From the NCBI RefSeq assembly GCF_038051985.1, contig NZ_CP150291.1, positions 3,534,001 through 3,598,000 on the forward strand: a stretch of DNA of 64,000 bases, given 5' to 3'. The notes under the pieces were generated by a model that was given only the letters and a program-made list of their open reading frames with translations, searched no databases and had not been told where the DNA came from. Of the stretch, positions 47,496 to 56,655 are shown piece by piece. The DNA is from Solibacillus sp. FSL H8-0523 (GTDB taxonomy: Bacteria; Bacillota; Bacilli; Bacillales_A; Planococcaceae). Numbering within the stretch: the first letter of the stretch is position 1; every line of letters starts with the position of its first letter. The position numbers were made by a program, and so were the translations under genes.

Positions 47496-47738
47496 TTAGA
47501 AATTATTATTGTTACGTTTTGAAAATTGCGTGTTGCGTTGTTCTTGCTCGCGTTTTTGTTTTTGGCGTTGCTCTTCTAATTGTTCGAAGTTTTGATCGTT
47601 ACCAAATTCCTCACGATTATTTTGATTTTGGAATTGGTTGTTTTGGTTGTTTTGGTTGTTTTGGTTGTTGTTGTTGAGGTTATTGCTGTTGTTGTTGTTA
47701 TTTAATTGTTGGTTACGATTGTTTTCATTTCGCTTCAT
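47496..47738 (-). CDS. sspE: Gamma-type small acid-soluble spore protein
   Basis: An 80-residue, extremely Asn/Gln-rich protein with a repetitive NNQNNQNNQ stretch (about 12-40) and a charged C-terminal half ending NTQFSKRNNNNF. Composition, size and position between mutY and ntdP fit SspE, the amino-acid reserve of spores. The GPR-like cleavage motif is not clear; EFGNDQ is the nearest. ATG 47738 follows GGAGGTGA. A SigG-like promoter lies just upstream. Confidence 0.75.
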   Translation of the reverse strand: MKRNENNRNQQLNNNNNSNNLNNNNQNNQNNQNNQFQNQNNREEFGNDQNFEQLEEQRQKQKREQEQRNTQFSKRNNNNF

Positions 47739-47759
47739 ATTTGTCACCTCCACGCCCAT

Positions 47760-47789
47760 TATTGTGGACGGTCGGCGCATAAATTATGC
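47760..47789 (-). promoter_or_regulatory. SigG-like promoter of sspE
   Basis: Minus strand GCATA, 18-nt spacer, CACAATA; one mismatch to the SigG pattern GHATR-N18-CATWHTA. The predicted leader is only about 15 bases, which is short, so confidence is moderate. Confidence 0.45.
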
Positions 47790-47795
47790 ATGAAG

Positions 47796-48854
47796 CTAAT
47801 TGATTTTTCTCCAAATTTTCAGCATCGGTACAGGCATCGGTAACTGTTCAATTTGTTCTTTCGTGAAAAATGCGGTGTTTTTCGGTAATTGTTCAGGTAC
47901 TTGTAAAGCATCGACTAAATAGCTGTCGATTAACCATTTCAAATGCGAAAATACATGCTTAAAACTCTCAAGTGGTACTGCCAGTGCATGATCTAACAGC
48001 AGTCCATACTGCTGCTCTGCTTTCGAAAATGAATTTTCATCGGCTACACGTTCAATCATCACAAATTGCCACATATTCGCAAGTAAACCTTCTTCTGCTC
48101 GCTTTTCCATTAAAAAGCGCCCTTCTACGTCACGAATCACAAGTACATCATAATCGAGGTTTTTCGTTTTCACCTTTTTTGATTTCACCGGTAAACTTGC
48201 CGGATCTCCTTCATGAAACACGGTGCAGTAATCGTGGACCGGGCATAGCAAGCATTTCGGTGAAGTGGGCGTACATATTAACGCGCCAAGCTCCATTAAA
48301 CCTTGGTTGAATTCAGATGTATGCGCCGGATCAATTAATGCGGTTACGGCCTCTTCAAATATTTTCTTTGTTTTCGGTAAGGCAATATCGGCATCAATGT
48401 TTAGTACGCGGCTTAATACACGCATCACATTACCGTCTACTGCATGCTCTGGCTTGCCATACGCGATACTTAAAATCGCGCCTGCTGTATAGGGACCGAC
48501 ACCTTTTAGTTTTGAAATATCATGGCGATTATCAGGTACTTTGCTGCCGTATGTTTCAACAACTTCCCTCACTCCTGCTTGTAAATTACGTACACGTGAG
48601 TAATAGCCAAGTCCTTCCCACATCTTTAATAGTTCTTCTTCTGGTGCATACGCTAAGCTTTCTGATGTCGGATATTTTTCCATAAAACGATTGTAATAAG
48701 GAATGACCGTATCGACGCGCGTTTGCTGGAGCATCACTTCTGATACCCAAATTCTGTACGGGTCCTTTGTGTGACGCCAAGGTAGGTCGCGCTGTTCTTC
48801 TTGAAACCATTCGACTAATGCTTGTCGAAATTGTGTTGTATAGGGATAGTTCAC
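47796..48854 (-). CDS. mutY: A/G-specific adenine glycosylase MutY
   Basis: A 352-residue base-excision enzyme that removes adenine mispaired with 8-oxoguanine. Catalytic E39 (SEVMLQQT) and D140 (AVDGNVMR), the helix-hairpin-helix LKGVGPYTAGAI (116-127), the [4Fe-4S] ligands C194/C201/C204/C210, and a C-terminal NUDIX-like domain (about 225-350) are all seen. GTG 48854 was taken as start because GGAGG lies 5 bases before it; an upstream in-frame TTG overlaps that site. Divergent from yfhP. Confidence 0.93.
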   Translation of the reverse strand: MNYPYTTQFRQALVEWFQEEQRDLPWRHTKDPYRIWVSEVMLQQTRVDTVIPYYNRFMEKYPTSESLAYAPEEELLKMWEGLGYYSRVRNLQAGVREVVETYGSKVPDNRHDISKLKGVGPYTAGAILSIAYGKPEHAVDGNVMRVLSRVLNIDADIALPKTKKIFEEAVTALIDPAHTSEFNQGLMELGALICTPTSPKCLLCPVHDYCTVFHEGDPASLPVKSKKVKTKNLDYDVLVIRDVEGRFLMEKRAEEGLLANMWQFVMIERVADENSFSKAEQQYGLLLDHALAVPLESFKHVFSHLKWLIDSYLVDALQVPEQLPKNTAFFTKEQIEQLPMPVPMLKIWRKIN

Positions 48855-48990
48855 ATTGTCCTCCAAAAATTCGATTTTATTTCACGTAAAAAGGGTATAT
48901 TATAAGGATAAATAGTATTGTTAATTATTTCCGTTTAAGCGCCGTTCTTTTTTTACATGGAACAGCTTTGTCTACGAAAGGATGATCATT

Positions 48991-49980
48991 TTGGATTCAG
49001 GCACACATTTTGTTATGGGGATTGCTATTGGTGGCCTGGCACTTGCTGACCCTGTTGTAGCAAGCCATCCGATGACATTTGCCGCAGTGGTGGCAGGTAC
49101 AATCATCGGGCAACAGGCACCTGATATCGATACTGTATTAAAGCTTCGTAATAACGCTGTTTACATTCGCCATCATCGTGGGATTACCCATTCGATTCCC
49201 GCTGTTTTACTTTGGCCATTGCTCATAACGGGCGTCTTGTCACTGTTACTACCTTCAGCAGACGTGTTCCATGTTTGGCTTTGGACGCAACTTGCCGTGT
49301 TTTTACACGTGTTTGTAGATATTTTTAATGCATATGGTACGCAAGCACTGCGACCTTTCTCGAAAAAATGGGTAGCACTTGCTGTTATTAATACGTTTGA
49401 TCCGTTTATTTTCGGAATTCACTGCCTTGGTATTTTACTATGGGCGTTCGGTGCAGATCCTGTTATTACGTTTAGTATCATGTACGCGATCATTGTACTT
49501 TACTATTTCGTACGTTTTGCGCTTCAAAGAGCGGTTAAAACGGCGGTGCATAGCGAAATTAAAGACGAGGAATTCGTTATTGTTGCACCAACGATGAAGT
49601 TTTTCCAGTGGAAAGTTGCCGCAAAATCAAAAACACATTTTTACGTAGGCCGCGCTTATCGCCGTACGGTTAATATTTACGATAAATTCCCGATTGAACC
49701 GATTCCAAAAACGGACTTTGTCAATGCAGCGTTAAAAGATCCAAATTTAGATGCCTTTTTATCCTTTTCCCCAATTCATCACTGGGAAATCTCTGAGCTG
49801 GATAATGGGTTAACGGAACTTCGCTTAATCGATTTACGCTATCGTAGTAATGACCATTATCCATTCGTAGCGGTTGCGCATTTAGATCATGAGTTAAACA
49901 TCGTGAATTCGTATACGGGCTGGATTTTCACCGAAGAAAAATTGCAGAAAAAGCTGCAGATTGGTGCTGGTAACGAATAA
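48991..49980 (+). CDS. yfhP: YfhP/YdjM-type metal-dependent hydrolase, membrane
   Basis: A 329-residue membrane protein. The N-terminal YdjM domain (about 1-190) has four to five helices and the metal-binding pattern H6, H-x-x-GITHS (RHHRGITHS) and D-IDT (APDIDTVL). A soluble C-terminal part follows. Proteins of this type are LexA-regulated or phospholipase-like in some species; here the function is unknown. TTG 48991 has AAGGA 8 bases upstream. The ATG at 48982 lies within that site. Position opposite mutY matches B. subtilis. Confidence 0.86.
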   Translation: MDSGTHFVMGIAIGGLALADPVVASHPMTFAAVVAGTIIGQQAPDIDTVLKLRNNAVYIRHHRGITHSIPAVLLWPLLITGVLSLLLPSADVFHVWLWTQLAVFLHVFVDIFNAYGTQALRPFSKKWVALAVINTFDPFIFGIHCLGILLWAFGADPVITFSIMYAIIVLYYFVRFALQRAVKTAVHSEIKDEEFVIVAPTMKFFQWKVAAKSKTHFYVGRAYRRTVNIYDKFPIEPIPKTDFVNAALKDPNLDAFLSFSPIHHWEISELDNGLTELRLIDLRYRSNDHYPFVAVAHLDHELNIVNSYTGWIFTEEKLQKKLQIGAGNE

Positions 49981-49984
49981 AATG

Positions 49985-50028
49985 AAGGGTGTGTTAAAGG
50001 TTTTTTGCCTTGAACACACCCTTGTTTT
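49985..50028. terminator. Terminator, yfhP / yfhJ
   Basis: AAGGGTGTGTT pairs with AACACACCCTT over a 17-nt loop, followed by GTTTT, between convergent genes. Confidence 0.8.
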
Positions 50029-50296
50029 AATTTACTGTTTCATCGCCATCATTTAATAAATGTGCATACTTCGGATTTTTCGCTGCAAATAAATGCAACT
50101 TATCCCCATAGCTTTCGATTAATTGACTCACAAGCTTTGCTGTATATTCCGCCCCGCGGTAATCTACACCCGCTTTTGCTGATGTTGCTTCAAAGTCACT
50201 ACATAAAAGCTCAACCCACGTACGTGCACGCCCTGTTGACAATGCTGGATTTTTTGCAAGTAGTTCCTCGGTTAATTTTTGATATAACGCTTCCAT
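50027..50296 (-). CDS. yfhJ: YfhJ, WVELL family protein
   Basis: An 89-residue soluble helical protein with the diagnostic WVELL motif (residues 27-31, RTWVELLCSDFEA). Function unknown. It starts 1 base after yfhH ends and is the last gene of recX-yfhH-yfhJ. Matches B. subtilis YfhJ in length and place. Confidence 0.9.
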   Translation of the reverse strand: MEALYQKLTEELLAKNPALSTGRARTWVELLCSDFEATSAKAGVDYRGAEYTAKLVSQLIESYGDKLHLFAAKNPKYAHLLNDGDETVN

Positions 50297-50297
50297 C

Positions 50298-50627
50298 TTA
50301 TTTCCCTTCCTTCATTGGTCGTAAAATTGAAACCGGTAAGGCCTCTTCAAAACGGTCTGAACCTAAACGATGTCCCCATGCAAAACGTCCTTTTAAACGA
50401 TCTACTTGGAAAAACTCACCCGGCGAACCTGTCAGGCGATACATTTCACCTGGAATAATTGTTGAAAGGTCTACTAAATACGCTTCTGCCATTAATGCTT
50501 TACGCTCATATACCGCGTATTCGTTGACGATTCCTAATTGCTCGGCTTTACGTGCAAGTTCGCGTAAGTTCGCTACTTCCTGACGTAGCTCTGCTTCTGA
50601 CATTTGACTATATGTTAATTCATTCAT
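50298..50627 (-). CDS. yfhH: YfhH family protein (DUF1811)
   Basis: A 109-residue protein. The N-terminal half is helical (RQEVANLRELARKAEQL). The C-terminal half is beta-rich (PGEFFQVDRLKGRFAWGHR) and includes an Arg-Pro ending typical of the SH3-like DUF1811 fold. Function unknown. ATG 50627 overlaps the recX stop by 8 bases, so translation is coupled. Transposase-like or nucleic-acid-binding roles have no support here. Confidence 0.87.
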   Translation of the reverse strand: MNELTYSQMSEAELRQEVANLRELARKAEQLGIVNEYAVYERKALMAEAYLVDLSTIIPGEMYRLTGSPGEFFQVDRLKGRFAWGHRLGSDRFEEALPVSILRPMKEGK

Positions 50628-51429
50628 CTTGTTGTTGCTCCTTTTGTTCGATAAATTCCGCAATCACTTCTGCTGGGAAGCCTTTTTGATACAGTGCCTG
50701 CTTTACCTTTTGATGCAGGTCAAAGCCTGTTAATTTGTTCGCATATTTGCGCCAAATTTTATCACCTTGATTTTCGATTAACGCACTCCACTCGTCTTCC
50801 TCGCGCTCTAACGTTAGCTGGCCAAAAATTTCTGAAACGATTGCATACGAATAGCCTTTGCGCAGTAAGACATCTTGGATTTTTTGCTTCACCTGTGAAG
50901 GTGTTTTATTTGTATTGCTGCGAATTGCCTTTTCTGCTAATTCCATTGCTAGCTGTAGCTGCTCTTCATGACCAAATGTTCCGAGTACTTCTTGCTGTAA
51001 GTCTTTCGCGATGCCTTTTTTCATTAAATCTTGGCGAATCGCTGCTGGTCCTTTTTTGGCGGTACGCTTTCTCGTTTCAAGAAGCGCTTTTGAATAGCTC
51101 TCATCATTTAAAAAACCAAGACGATTTAACTTATGAATCGATTCTTGAACAACTGCTTCGCCGTGCCCAGCCTGAAGTAGCTTTTGCTTTACTTCGTGCT
51201 CACTGCGCATTTGGTAACTTAAAAAGCCTAATGCCTTATTAAAAGCTTTCGCGATTTCATCTTCATATTGTATTTCATCAATTTCGATTTGCTCAAGTAC
51301 TTTGCCTTTTTGCAAGCCAAACTTTATGAGTGTACCTTCATCCACTGCAAACGCGTACTGTTCATTTAAATAAATATTGTAACGCTCTTGATTACGTTTT
51401 TGACGACCTATTTTCGTAATAACTTGCAA
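50620..51429 (-). CDS. recX: RecA regulator RecX
   Basis: A 269-residue RecX protein, composed of three-helix tandem repeats. Typical marks are SEHEVKQKLLQAG and LNDESYSKALLETRKRTAKKGP, and a third repeat GYSYAIVSEI. It binds and modulates RecA filaments in recombination. TTG 51429 has GAGG 9 bases upstream. It leads the recX-yfhH-yfhJ operon, and its C-terminal codons overlap yfhH. Divergent from yfhF. Confidence 0.9.
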   Translation of the reverse strand: MQVITKIGRQKRNQERYNIYLNEQYAFAVDEGTLIKFGLQKGKVLEQIEIDEIQYEDEIAKAFNKALGFLSYQMRSEHEVKQKLLQAGHGEAVVQESIHKLNRLGFLNDESYSKALLETRKRTAKKGPAAIRQDLMKKGIAKDLQQEVLGTFGHEEQLQLAMELAEKAIRSNTNKTPSQVKQKIQDVLLRKGYSYAIVSEIFGQLTLEREEDEWSALIENQGDKIWRKYANKLTGFDLHQKVKQALYQKGFPAEVIAEFIEQKEQQQDE

Positions 51430-51536
51430 ACATGTACACCTCGCTTTACTTCTACGTACATTTTAGTATACATCTTTTTACTTCTAGTTTCATTGCACAG
51501 TATACTAGAGACAGGATATTTCGAGGAGGGATTAAA

Positions 51537-52436
51537 GTGAAAATTGCTATTGCAGGTGGTACAGGAATGGTCGGTAAAAAATTGACCGAGCTTCTATTAA
51601 AAAATAATCACGAAGTTATCATTTTAACACGTAGTGAACCGCGCACCGAAAACAACATTCACTATGTACAGTGGTTAAAGACAGGCGCACAACCCGAAAC
51701 ACAGCTTGAGCAGCTAGACGCATTTATTAATTTAGCCGGTGTGTCGCTAAACGAAGGGCGCTGGACCAATGAGCAAAAAGAGAAAATTTATAATAGCCGC
51801 ATGGAATCAACCGATGAAGCCATCCGGATTTTACAAGCACTTGCGCACAAACCAAACGTACTCATCAATGCAAGCGCAGTTGGCATTTATCCTGTCTCCG
51901 AAACGGCCGTTTATACCGAAAGCTCTTCTGAACAAGCCGACGATTTCTTAGGGAGCGTTGTCGCAGACTGGGAACAAAAAGCCGCACAGGCAGAAAAATT
52001 AGGGATCCGCACCTGCTTCACGCGCTTTGGTGTTATTTTAGCAAAGGGCGAAGGCGCGCTACCGATGATGGTGCTACCGTATCAGTTAGGTGTCGGCGGT
52101 ACGATTGGCTCTGGTCAGCAGTGGCTAAGCTGGATTCATGTTGACGATGTGGCACGTGCCATGGTTTTTGTCATTGAAAATGAACAATTACAGGGCCCGA
52201 TTAATTTTACAACACCTAATGTCAAACGTATGAAAGCCTTTGGACAAGCAATCGGCAAAGCACTAAGCCGCCCACACTGGTTACCTGTACCAAGTATCGC
52301 GCTAAAACTGGCACTAGGTGAAAAAAGTATACTCGTACTAAAAGGACAGCACGTACTACCTGAAAAATTGGTAAATGCAAAATTTACATTTCACTACGCC
52401 TCTGTCGAAGATGCGATCCGTGATCTTTATAAATGA
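51537..52436 (+). CDS. yfhF: TIGR01777 family epimerase YfhF
   Basis: A 299-residue SDR39U1-type protein. The Rossmann glycine motif is GGTGMVGK (7-14), and the C-terminal DUF1731 part (about 245-297) has RPHWLPVPSIALKLALGE. It resembles nucleoside-sugar epimerases, but no reaction is known. GTG 51537 follows GAGGAGGG with a 7-nt spacer; the frame runs 35 codons further upstream without a ribosome site. Confidence 0.88.
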   Translation: MKIAIAGGTGMVGKKLTELLLKNNHEVIILTRSEPRTENNIHYVQWLKTGAQPETQLEQLDAFINLAGVSLNEGRWTNEQKEKIYNSRMESTDEAIRILQALAHKPNVLINASAVGIYPVSETAVYTESSSEQADDFLGSVVADWEQKAAQAEKLGIRTCFTRFGVILAKGEGALPMMVLPYQLGVGGTIGSGQQWLSWIHVDDVARAMVFVIENEQLQGPINFTTPNVKRMKAFGQAIGKALSRPHWLPVPSIALKLALGEKSILVLKGQHVLPEKLVNAKFTFHYASVEDAIRDLYK

Positions 52437-52500
52437 ATAAAATAACTGTTTCCACGCAACCTACCTGTAACAAATATGTGAAAGGAGGTTGCTTTTTTTC

Positions 52501-53286
52501 GTGAAAAAACATGTGATTGGCATCATGTTCGTTGTTTGCGCAACGTTCATTTCCTATATGACCATTGCCAAAGCCGAAGAATTCCACTGGGGCTTTAAAC
52601 CAAGCCGCAACGCCGAGCCCGTCGAAATTGGTGAACCATTAGAAGGTTTACTCGAAAATTATGGCGCCATTTATAAAGGAGACCCTGCTAAAAAGGTTAT
52701 TTATTTAACGTTTGATAATGGCTATGAAAATGGCTTTACTGAAAGCATTTTAAATACGCTGCGCGCAGAAGAGGCACCCGCAACATTTTTCTTAACCGGC
52801 CATTATTTAACAAGTGCGACCGATTTAGTGAAAACAATGATTGAAGATGGTCACACAATCGGCAATCACTCAGATGGTCATCCGAATATGGCAAAGCTCA
52901 CAGCAAACGGCATGAAAGAAGAATGGTTTCGTTTTGATGAAAAGCTCTATGAATTAACAGGCATTGATCGTACGTATTATGCCCGACCACCTGAAGGAAT
53001 ATTTAACGAAGAAGTATTAAAGGTAGGAAATGAGGTTGGTTATCGTCATATTTTTTGGTCCATTGCCTTTAAAGATTGGCTGAAAGATGAACGCCGTGGG
53101 TATGAATATGCCTATAATGCGCTTATGGAGCAACTGCACCCCGGGGCGATTATTTTAATGCACACCGTTGCACAGGATAACGCCGAGGCACTACCAAAAT
53201 TTATAAAGGACGCAAAAGCTCAAGGCTACACGTTCGGTTCAATTGACGATTTAGTACTCGAATATGCACAAATTTCACCATACTAA
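52501..53286 (+). CDS. pdaA: Delta-lactam de-N-acetylase PdaA
   Basis: A 261-residue NodB-fold deacetylase with a signal peptide (about 1-25). Metal and catalytic residues are D72 in TFDNGYENGF, H123 and H127 in GNHSDGHPNM, and RPPEG. PdaA deacetylates N-acetylmuramic acid during spore cortex synthesis, giving muramic delta-lactam needed for germination. GTG 52501 begins the signal peptide; AAAGGAGG lies 12 bases upstream. A weak SigG-like pattern (GAATA, 17 nt, CAACCTA) is at 52435-52463, in keeping with forespore expression of the B. subtilis gene. Confidence 0.9.
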   Translation: MKKHVIGIMFVVCATFISYMTIAKAEEFHWGFKPSRNAEPVEIGEPLEGLLENYGAIYKGDPAKKVIYLTFDNGYENGFTESILNTLRAEEAPATFFLTGHYLTSATDLVKTMIEDGHTIGNHSDGHPNMAKLTANGMKEEWFRFDEKLYELTGIDRTYYARPPEGIFNEEVLKVGNEVGYRHIFWSIAFKDWLKDERRGYEYAYNALMEQLHPGAIILMHTVAQDNAEALPKFIKDAKAQGYTFGSIDDLVLEYAQISPY

Positions 53287-53352
53287 AAGTGACGTTTCTT
53301 TTCTTTCAAGTCGTTGTCCGTTATAATGGAATGATGAAGAAAAACGACTCGG

Positions 53353-53375
53353 CTCGCACTAGATCTTAGTGCGAG
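53353..53375 (+). promoter_or_regulatory. Stem-loop in the rlmD leader
   Basis: CTCGCACTA, loop GATCT, TAGTGCGAG lies 28 bases before the start of rlmD. A TATAAT element is at about 53321. There is no T-run, so it is not a plain terminator. It may protect the mRNA or be a relic of the pdaA terminator. Confidence 0.4.
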
Positions 53376-53402
53376 TTGAAGTATTTAAAGGACGTGTAAA
53401 AC

Positions 53403-54779
53403 TTGAGTGATGTAAAAATGGAAGTCGGGCAAAAGTTCCCGTTAACGATAAAACGCCTTGGGATTAATGGTGAAGGTGTAGGATTTTATAAACGTAATGT
53501 CGTATTCGTAAAAGGTGCGATTCCTGGAGAAGAAGTAACCGTTAAATTAACGAAAGTTTCACCAAAATTCGCAGAAGCAGAAATTCTAACGATTCGTAAA
53601 GCAAGTGAATTCCGCCAAGAAGCACCTTGCTCGGTCTACGCAGAATGTGGCGGCTGCCAATTACAGCATATGACGTACGAAGCACAGCTGATCAATAAGC
53701 GTGATATTGTTGTACAAGCATTTGAAAAGTTCGCGAAAGAAATCGGTGAAACAACAGAAATACGCCCTACACTTGGTATGGAAGACCCTTGGAACTATCG
53801 TAACAAATCACAATTCCAAGTACGTAAAGATGGTAAACGCGTGTATGCAGGTCTGTTTAGTGAAGGCTCACATCAGCTACTAAACATTAATGACTGCTTA
53901 GTACAACAACCGTTAACAACGAAAATTACCGTTGCCGTACGTAAGATTTTACAAAAATTAAATATTACAATTTATGACGGTAAATCATTAAACGGTTTAG
54001 TGCGTACAATCGTTGTTCGTACTGGTTTAAAAACGGGTGAAACACAAGTTTGTTTAGTAACAACGCGTAACGAATTACCACATAAAGCTGAATTAATCGA
54101 ACGTATTAAAAAGATTGATCCATCAATCGTGTCAATTACACAAAACATCAACCGTGAAAAAACATCTCTTGTTTTTGGTGAAGAAACGATTTTATTAGAT
54201 GGTCATGAAGCCATTCTTGAAAAATTAGGGGAATATGCGTTTGAATTATCAACACGTGCCTTCTTCCAGCTGAACCCTGAACAAACAGTGCATTTATATA
54301 ATGAAATTAAAAAGGCTGCTGCGCTTACAGGTAAAGAAAATGTTGTCGATGCGTATTGTGGCGTTGGGACAATTGGTATGTGGCTTGCAGATGGTGCACG
54401 TGAAGTGCGCGGTATGGATAATGTTGATGAAGCCATTGCAGACGCGAAATTTAATGCACGTAATAATCCAAATTTACAGCACGTACGCTTCTTCCCTGGT
54501 TCAGCGGATAAATGGTTATTCCGTTGGTCAAAAGAAGGCTATCGTCCAGATGTTATTTCTGTCGACCCACCACGTACAGGTTTAGACCCAGGCTTCATCA
54601 AAACGGTACTAAACATTAAACCAAAGCGTGTTGTCTACACATCTTGTAACCCTTCAACATTAGCACGTGATTTAAAAGAATTATCAAAAGCCTATAACGT
54701 TGAATACATTCAACCTGTAGATATGTTCCCGCAAACTGCGCAAGTGGAATGTGTTGTGAAATTAACACTAAAAAAATAA
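53403..54779 (+). CDS. rlmD: 23S rRNA uracil-C5-methyltransferase (RlmD/RlmCD type)
   Basis: A 458-residue TrmA-superfamily enzyme. The TRAM domain (about 8-66) is followed by Fe-S cysteines C76, C82, C85 and a later one in INDCLV, then a SAM domain with DAYCGVGTIG, SVDPPRTGLDP and nucleophile cysteine in YTSCNPST. It makes m5U in 23S rRNA (positions 747 and/or 1939). Whether it does both, as B. subtilis RlmCD, cannot be told. TTG 53403 is the start; a weak AGGAC site precedes it. Confidence 0.9.
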   Translation: MSDVKMEVGQKFPLTIKRLGINGEGVGFYKRNVVFVKGAIPGEEVTVKLTKVSPKFAEAEILTIRKASEFRQEAPCSVYAECGGCQLQHMTYEAQLINKRDIVVQAFEKFAKEIGETTEIRPTLGMEDPWNYRNKSQFQVRKDGKRVYAGLFSEGSHQLLNINDCLVQQPLTTKITVAVRKILQKLNITIYDGKSLNGLVRTIVVRTGLKTGETQVCLVTTRNELPHKAELIERIKKIDPSIVSITQNINREKTSLVFGEETILLDGHEAILEKLGEYAFELSTRAFFQLNPEQTVHLYNEIKKAAALTGKENVVDAYCGVGTIGMWLADGAREVRGMDNVDEAIADAKFNARNNPNLQHVRFFPGSADKWLFRWSKEGYRPDVISVDPPRTGLDPGFIKTVLNIKPKRVVYTSCNPSTLARDLKELSKAYNVEYIQPVDMFPQTAQVECVVKLTLKK

Positions 54780-54794
54780 CGACTTGTTTATAGG

Positions 54795-54849
54795 AAGCAT
54801 TCACTTCAATTCGAGCACTTTCGCTCATTTGAAGTGAATGCTTTTTTTA
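54795..54849 (+). terminator. Terminator of rlmD
   Basis: AAGCATTCACTTCAA pairs with TTGAAGTGAATGCTT, with an inner GAGC/GCTC hairpin and a T-run. Confidence 0.9.
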
Positions 54850-54865
54850 AAATTAAAAAGTCGAG

Positions 54866-54884
54866 AATAATTTTTAAAATTATT
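54866..54884 (+). promoter_or_regulatory. Perfect 19-bp palindrome upstream of ECF sigma gene 2
   Basis: AATAATTTT-T-AAAATTATT lies about 70 bases before the sigma gene. A second perfect palindrome TTAGGTACCTAA is at 54918-54929. Both are candidate operator sites. Confidence 0.4.
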
Positions 54885-54952
54885 GATAGGATTTATATGG
54901 AAGAGCCGTATTACTATTTAGGTACCTAAGTAACTCAAAAAGGAGGGATACA

Positions 54953-55489
54953 TTGAAGATATCCGATGAAAACGTTGTACAACAAATACAACTTAAAAAC
55001 GAAGAAGCACTGAATTACCTCGTTATAAAGTTTGGTGGCTTACTCAACGGAATTATTAGGAAGTATATTAATAGCCATAATCAAGATATCGAAGAATGCT
55101 TTGCAGATGTGTTAGTTTCTATTTGGTTTAATATCGATTCATTTGACGCTTCTAAAAATGAATTCAAACAATGGATAGCTGCTATTGCAAAATATCGTGC
55201 CATTGATTATTTGAGAAAACTTGACCAGATAAAGCAACATACTACTACGACTGAAATAACTGACCGTCTCCTAAATCAGCCCGTTAGTAGTAATCATTCA
55301 GAGGATATATCCATTTTACTGAACAAATTAAACGATACCGAAAGAGCTCTATTTAACAAATATTATTTAGAGGGTATCTCTACCAACGAACTCGCAAATG
55401 ACTTACAAGTAAAACCTTCATGGATTCACAATAAATTGTCTAGAGGAAGAAAAAAATTAAAAAACATTCTATTAAAGGGTGAGGTGTAA
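54953..55489 (+). CDS. ECF-type RNA polymerase sigma factor 2
   Basis: A 178-residue sigma-70 family protein. Region 2 covers about 20-90 (IEECFADVLVSIWFN and WIAAIAKYRAIDYLRK) and region 4 about 118-172 (NDTERALFNKYYLEGISTN and the helix-turn-helix). TTG at 54953 follows AAGGAGGGA with a 5-nt spacer. The DUF4179 gene follows after 5 bases, so this is a sigma/anti-sigma operon like that at 5768-7554 but not closely similar in sequence. Cognate promoter unknown. Confidence 0.85.
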   Translation: MKISDENVVQQIQLKNEEALNYLVIKFGGLLNGIIRKYINSHNQDIEECFADVLVSIWFNIDSFDASKNEFKQWIAAIAKYRAIDYLRKLDQIKQHTTTTEITDRLLNQPVSSNHSEDISILLNKLNDTERALFNKYYLEGISTNELANDLQVKPSWIHNKLSRGRKKLKNILLKGEV

Positions 55490-55494
55490 GTAAG

Positions 55495-56607
55495 ATGTCT
55501 ATTTTTAAAGATTTGAATCATATCAAGTTAGATGTGAAGGCGTACGAAGAAATTCCTCTTTCAGAAGTTGAACAAAAGCGACTTATTATACGTACACACA
55601 AAAAAATAAAGTCTACTAAGGCCAAAACTTTTAAGAGAAAAAAACGTTTTATTGCAGCTTTTGCGAGTATTAGTGCCATCTCATTGATTACTTTAAATAT
55701 TGCATTTCCAACCTTCGCAGAAAAACTACCAACTCTCACTAATATTTTTGAATTTTTCACGGATAATGAACGCAATATTTTTGATAATTTCAGTGAACAT
55801 GCAACCTCTATAGGGTTAACACAAGAAAACAGTGGCATTAGCATTACCGTTACAGATGCAGTTTATGATAAAGAAAATATTACAATTGCCTATAAGATTA
55901 AAAGTGAACAGGATTTAGGCGAACGGCCTGTATTATTAGGTGATATCATTGTTGATGAATTTGGGAATCAATACGAGCATTCTGGTTATTCCAAAAATTA
56001 CCTTGTTAAGAAAATAGGAAATTATGAATATGCCGTACTATACGTATATGAATTAATTTCGGGTTCAAAGCCAGAAACAATCCATATTTCATGGCAAGGC
56101 GATAATGTACGAAATTTGAATAATGTAAGTCAATTAGTGGATGGTCAGTGGGATTTCGAATTTTCTCTACAAGCACTTGAAAATAGTGTTATAAATTTTA
56201 CATCTCACAACATACATTCGCTTGATCCTGGTATTAAAATATCGCTCGTTGAAATGACACACTCTCCTATTTCAACAACGATTCAACTCGCCGAAAAAGT
56301 AGATGAGCGTCTCATCTCTCAAGAACAAGAAGAACTAAGGCTCGTTTTAATAGAATATTTAGTGTCTGATGATTTAGGAAATAACTACAACATTATTCAT
56401 TATCGTGATACTGGGCATAGTACAGATTTTAATCCAAATCATATTAGCGCACCTCGAATCACAACGAATCTAATAAATAACGATGCCTCATTCATTACCA
56501 TTACACCTATTGTAAATGTTTATAAGGTATCAAATAGTCAAGGGCATCTTGAACAAATAGTAAAACCATATGAAATCGAACCAATTCTTGTGCCGCTAAA
56601 TAAATAA
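55495..56607 (+). CDS. DUF4179 membrane protein 2, probable anti-sigma factor
   Basis: A 370-residue protein. The N-terminal cytosolic region (1-50) is basic at its end (KTFKRKKR), followed by one membrane helix (about 51-71, FIAAFASISAISLITLNIAF) and an extracellular part with DUF4179-like start (about 80-190) and a beta-rich C-terminus. It is probably the anti-sigma partner of the preceding gene, acting from the membrane. Its activating signal is unknown. Low cysteine content argues against a redox sensor. Confidence 0.8.
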   Translation: MSIFKDLNHIKLDVKAYEEIPLSEVEQKRLIIRTHKKIKSTKAKTFKRKKRFIAAFASISAISLITLNIAFPTFAEKLPTLTNIFEFFTDNERNIFDNFSEHATSIGLTQENSGISITVTDAVYDKENITIAYKIKSEQDLGERPVLLGDIIVDEFGNQYEHSGYSKNYLVKKIGNYEYAVLYVYELISGSKPETIHISWQGDNVRNLNNVSQLVDGQWDFEFSLQALENSVINFTSHNIHSLDPGIKISLVEMTHSPISTTIQLAEKVDERLISQEQEELRLVLIEYLVSDDLGNNYNIIHYRDTGHSTDFNPNHISAPRITTNLINNDASFITITPIVNVYKVSNSQGHLEQIVKPYEIEPILVPLNK

Positions 56608-56617
56608 CGTTCATTTT

Positions 56618-56655
56618 AAGCTGTCTGCTATGTATATAAAGTAGACAGCTTTTTT
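56618..56655 (+). terminator. Terminator of the ECF 2 operon
   Basis: AAGCTGTCT pairs with AGACAGCTT and is followed by a T-run; 11 bases past the stop. Confidence 0.85.

Noticed and set aside
47620-47700. A simple-sequence repeat (TTGTTTTGG-like units) on the plus strand.
   Set aside because: It encodes the Asn/Gln-rich stretch of the spore protein on the minus strand, so coding composition explains it.
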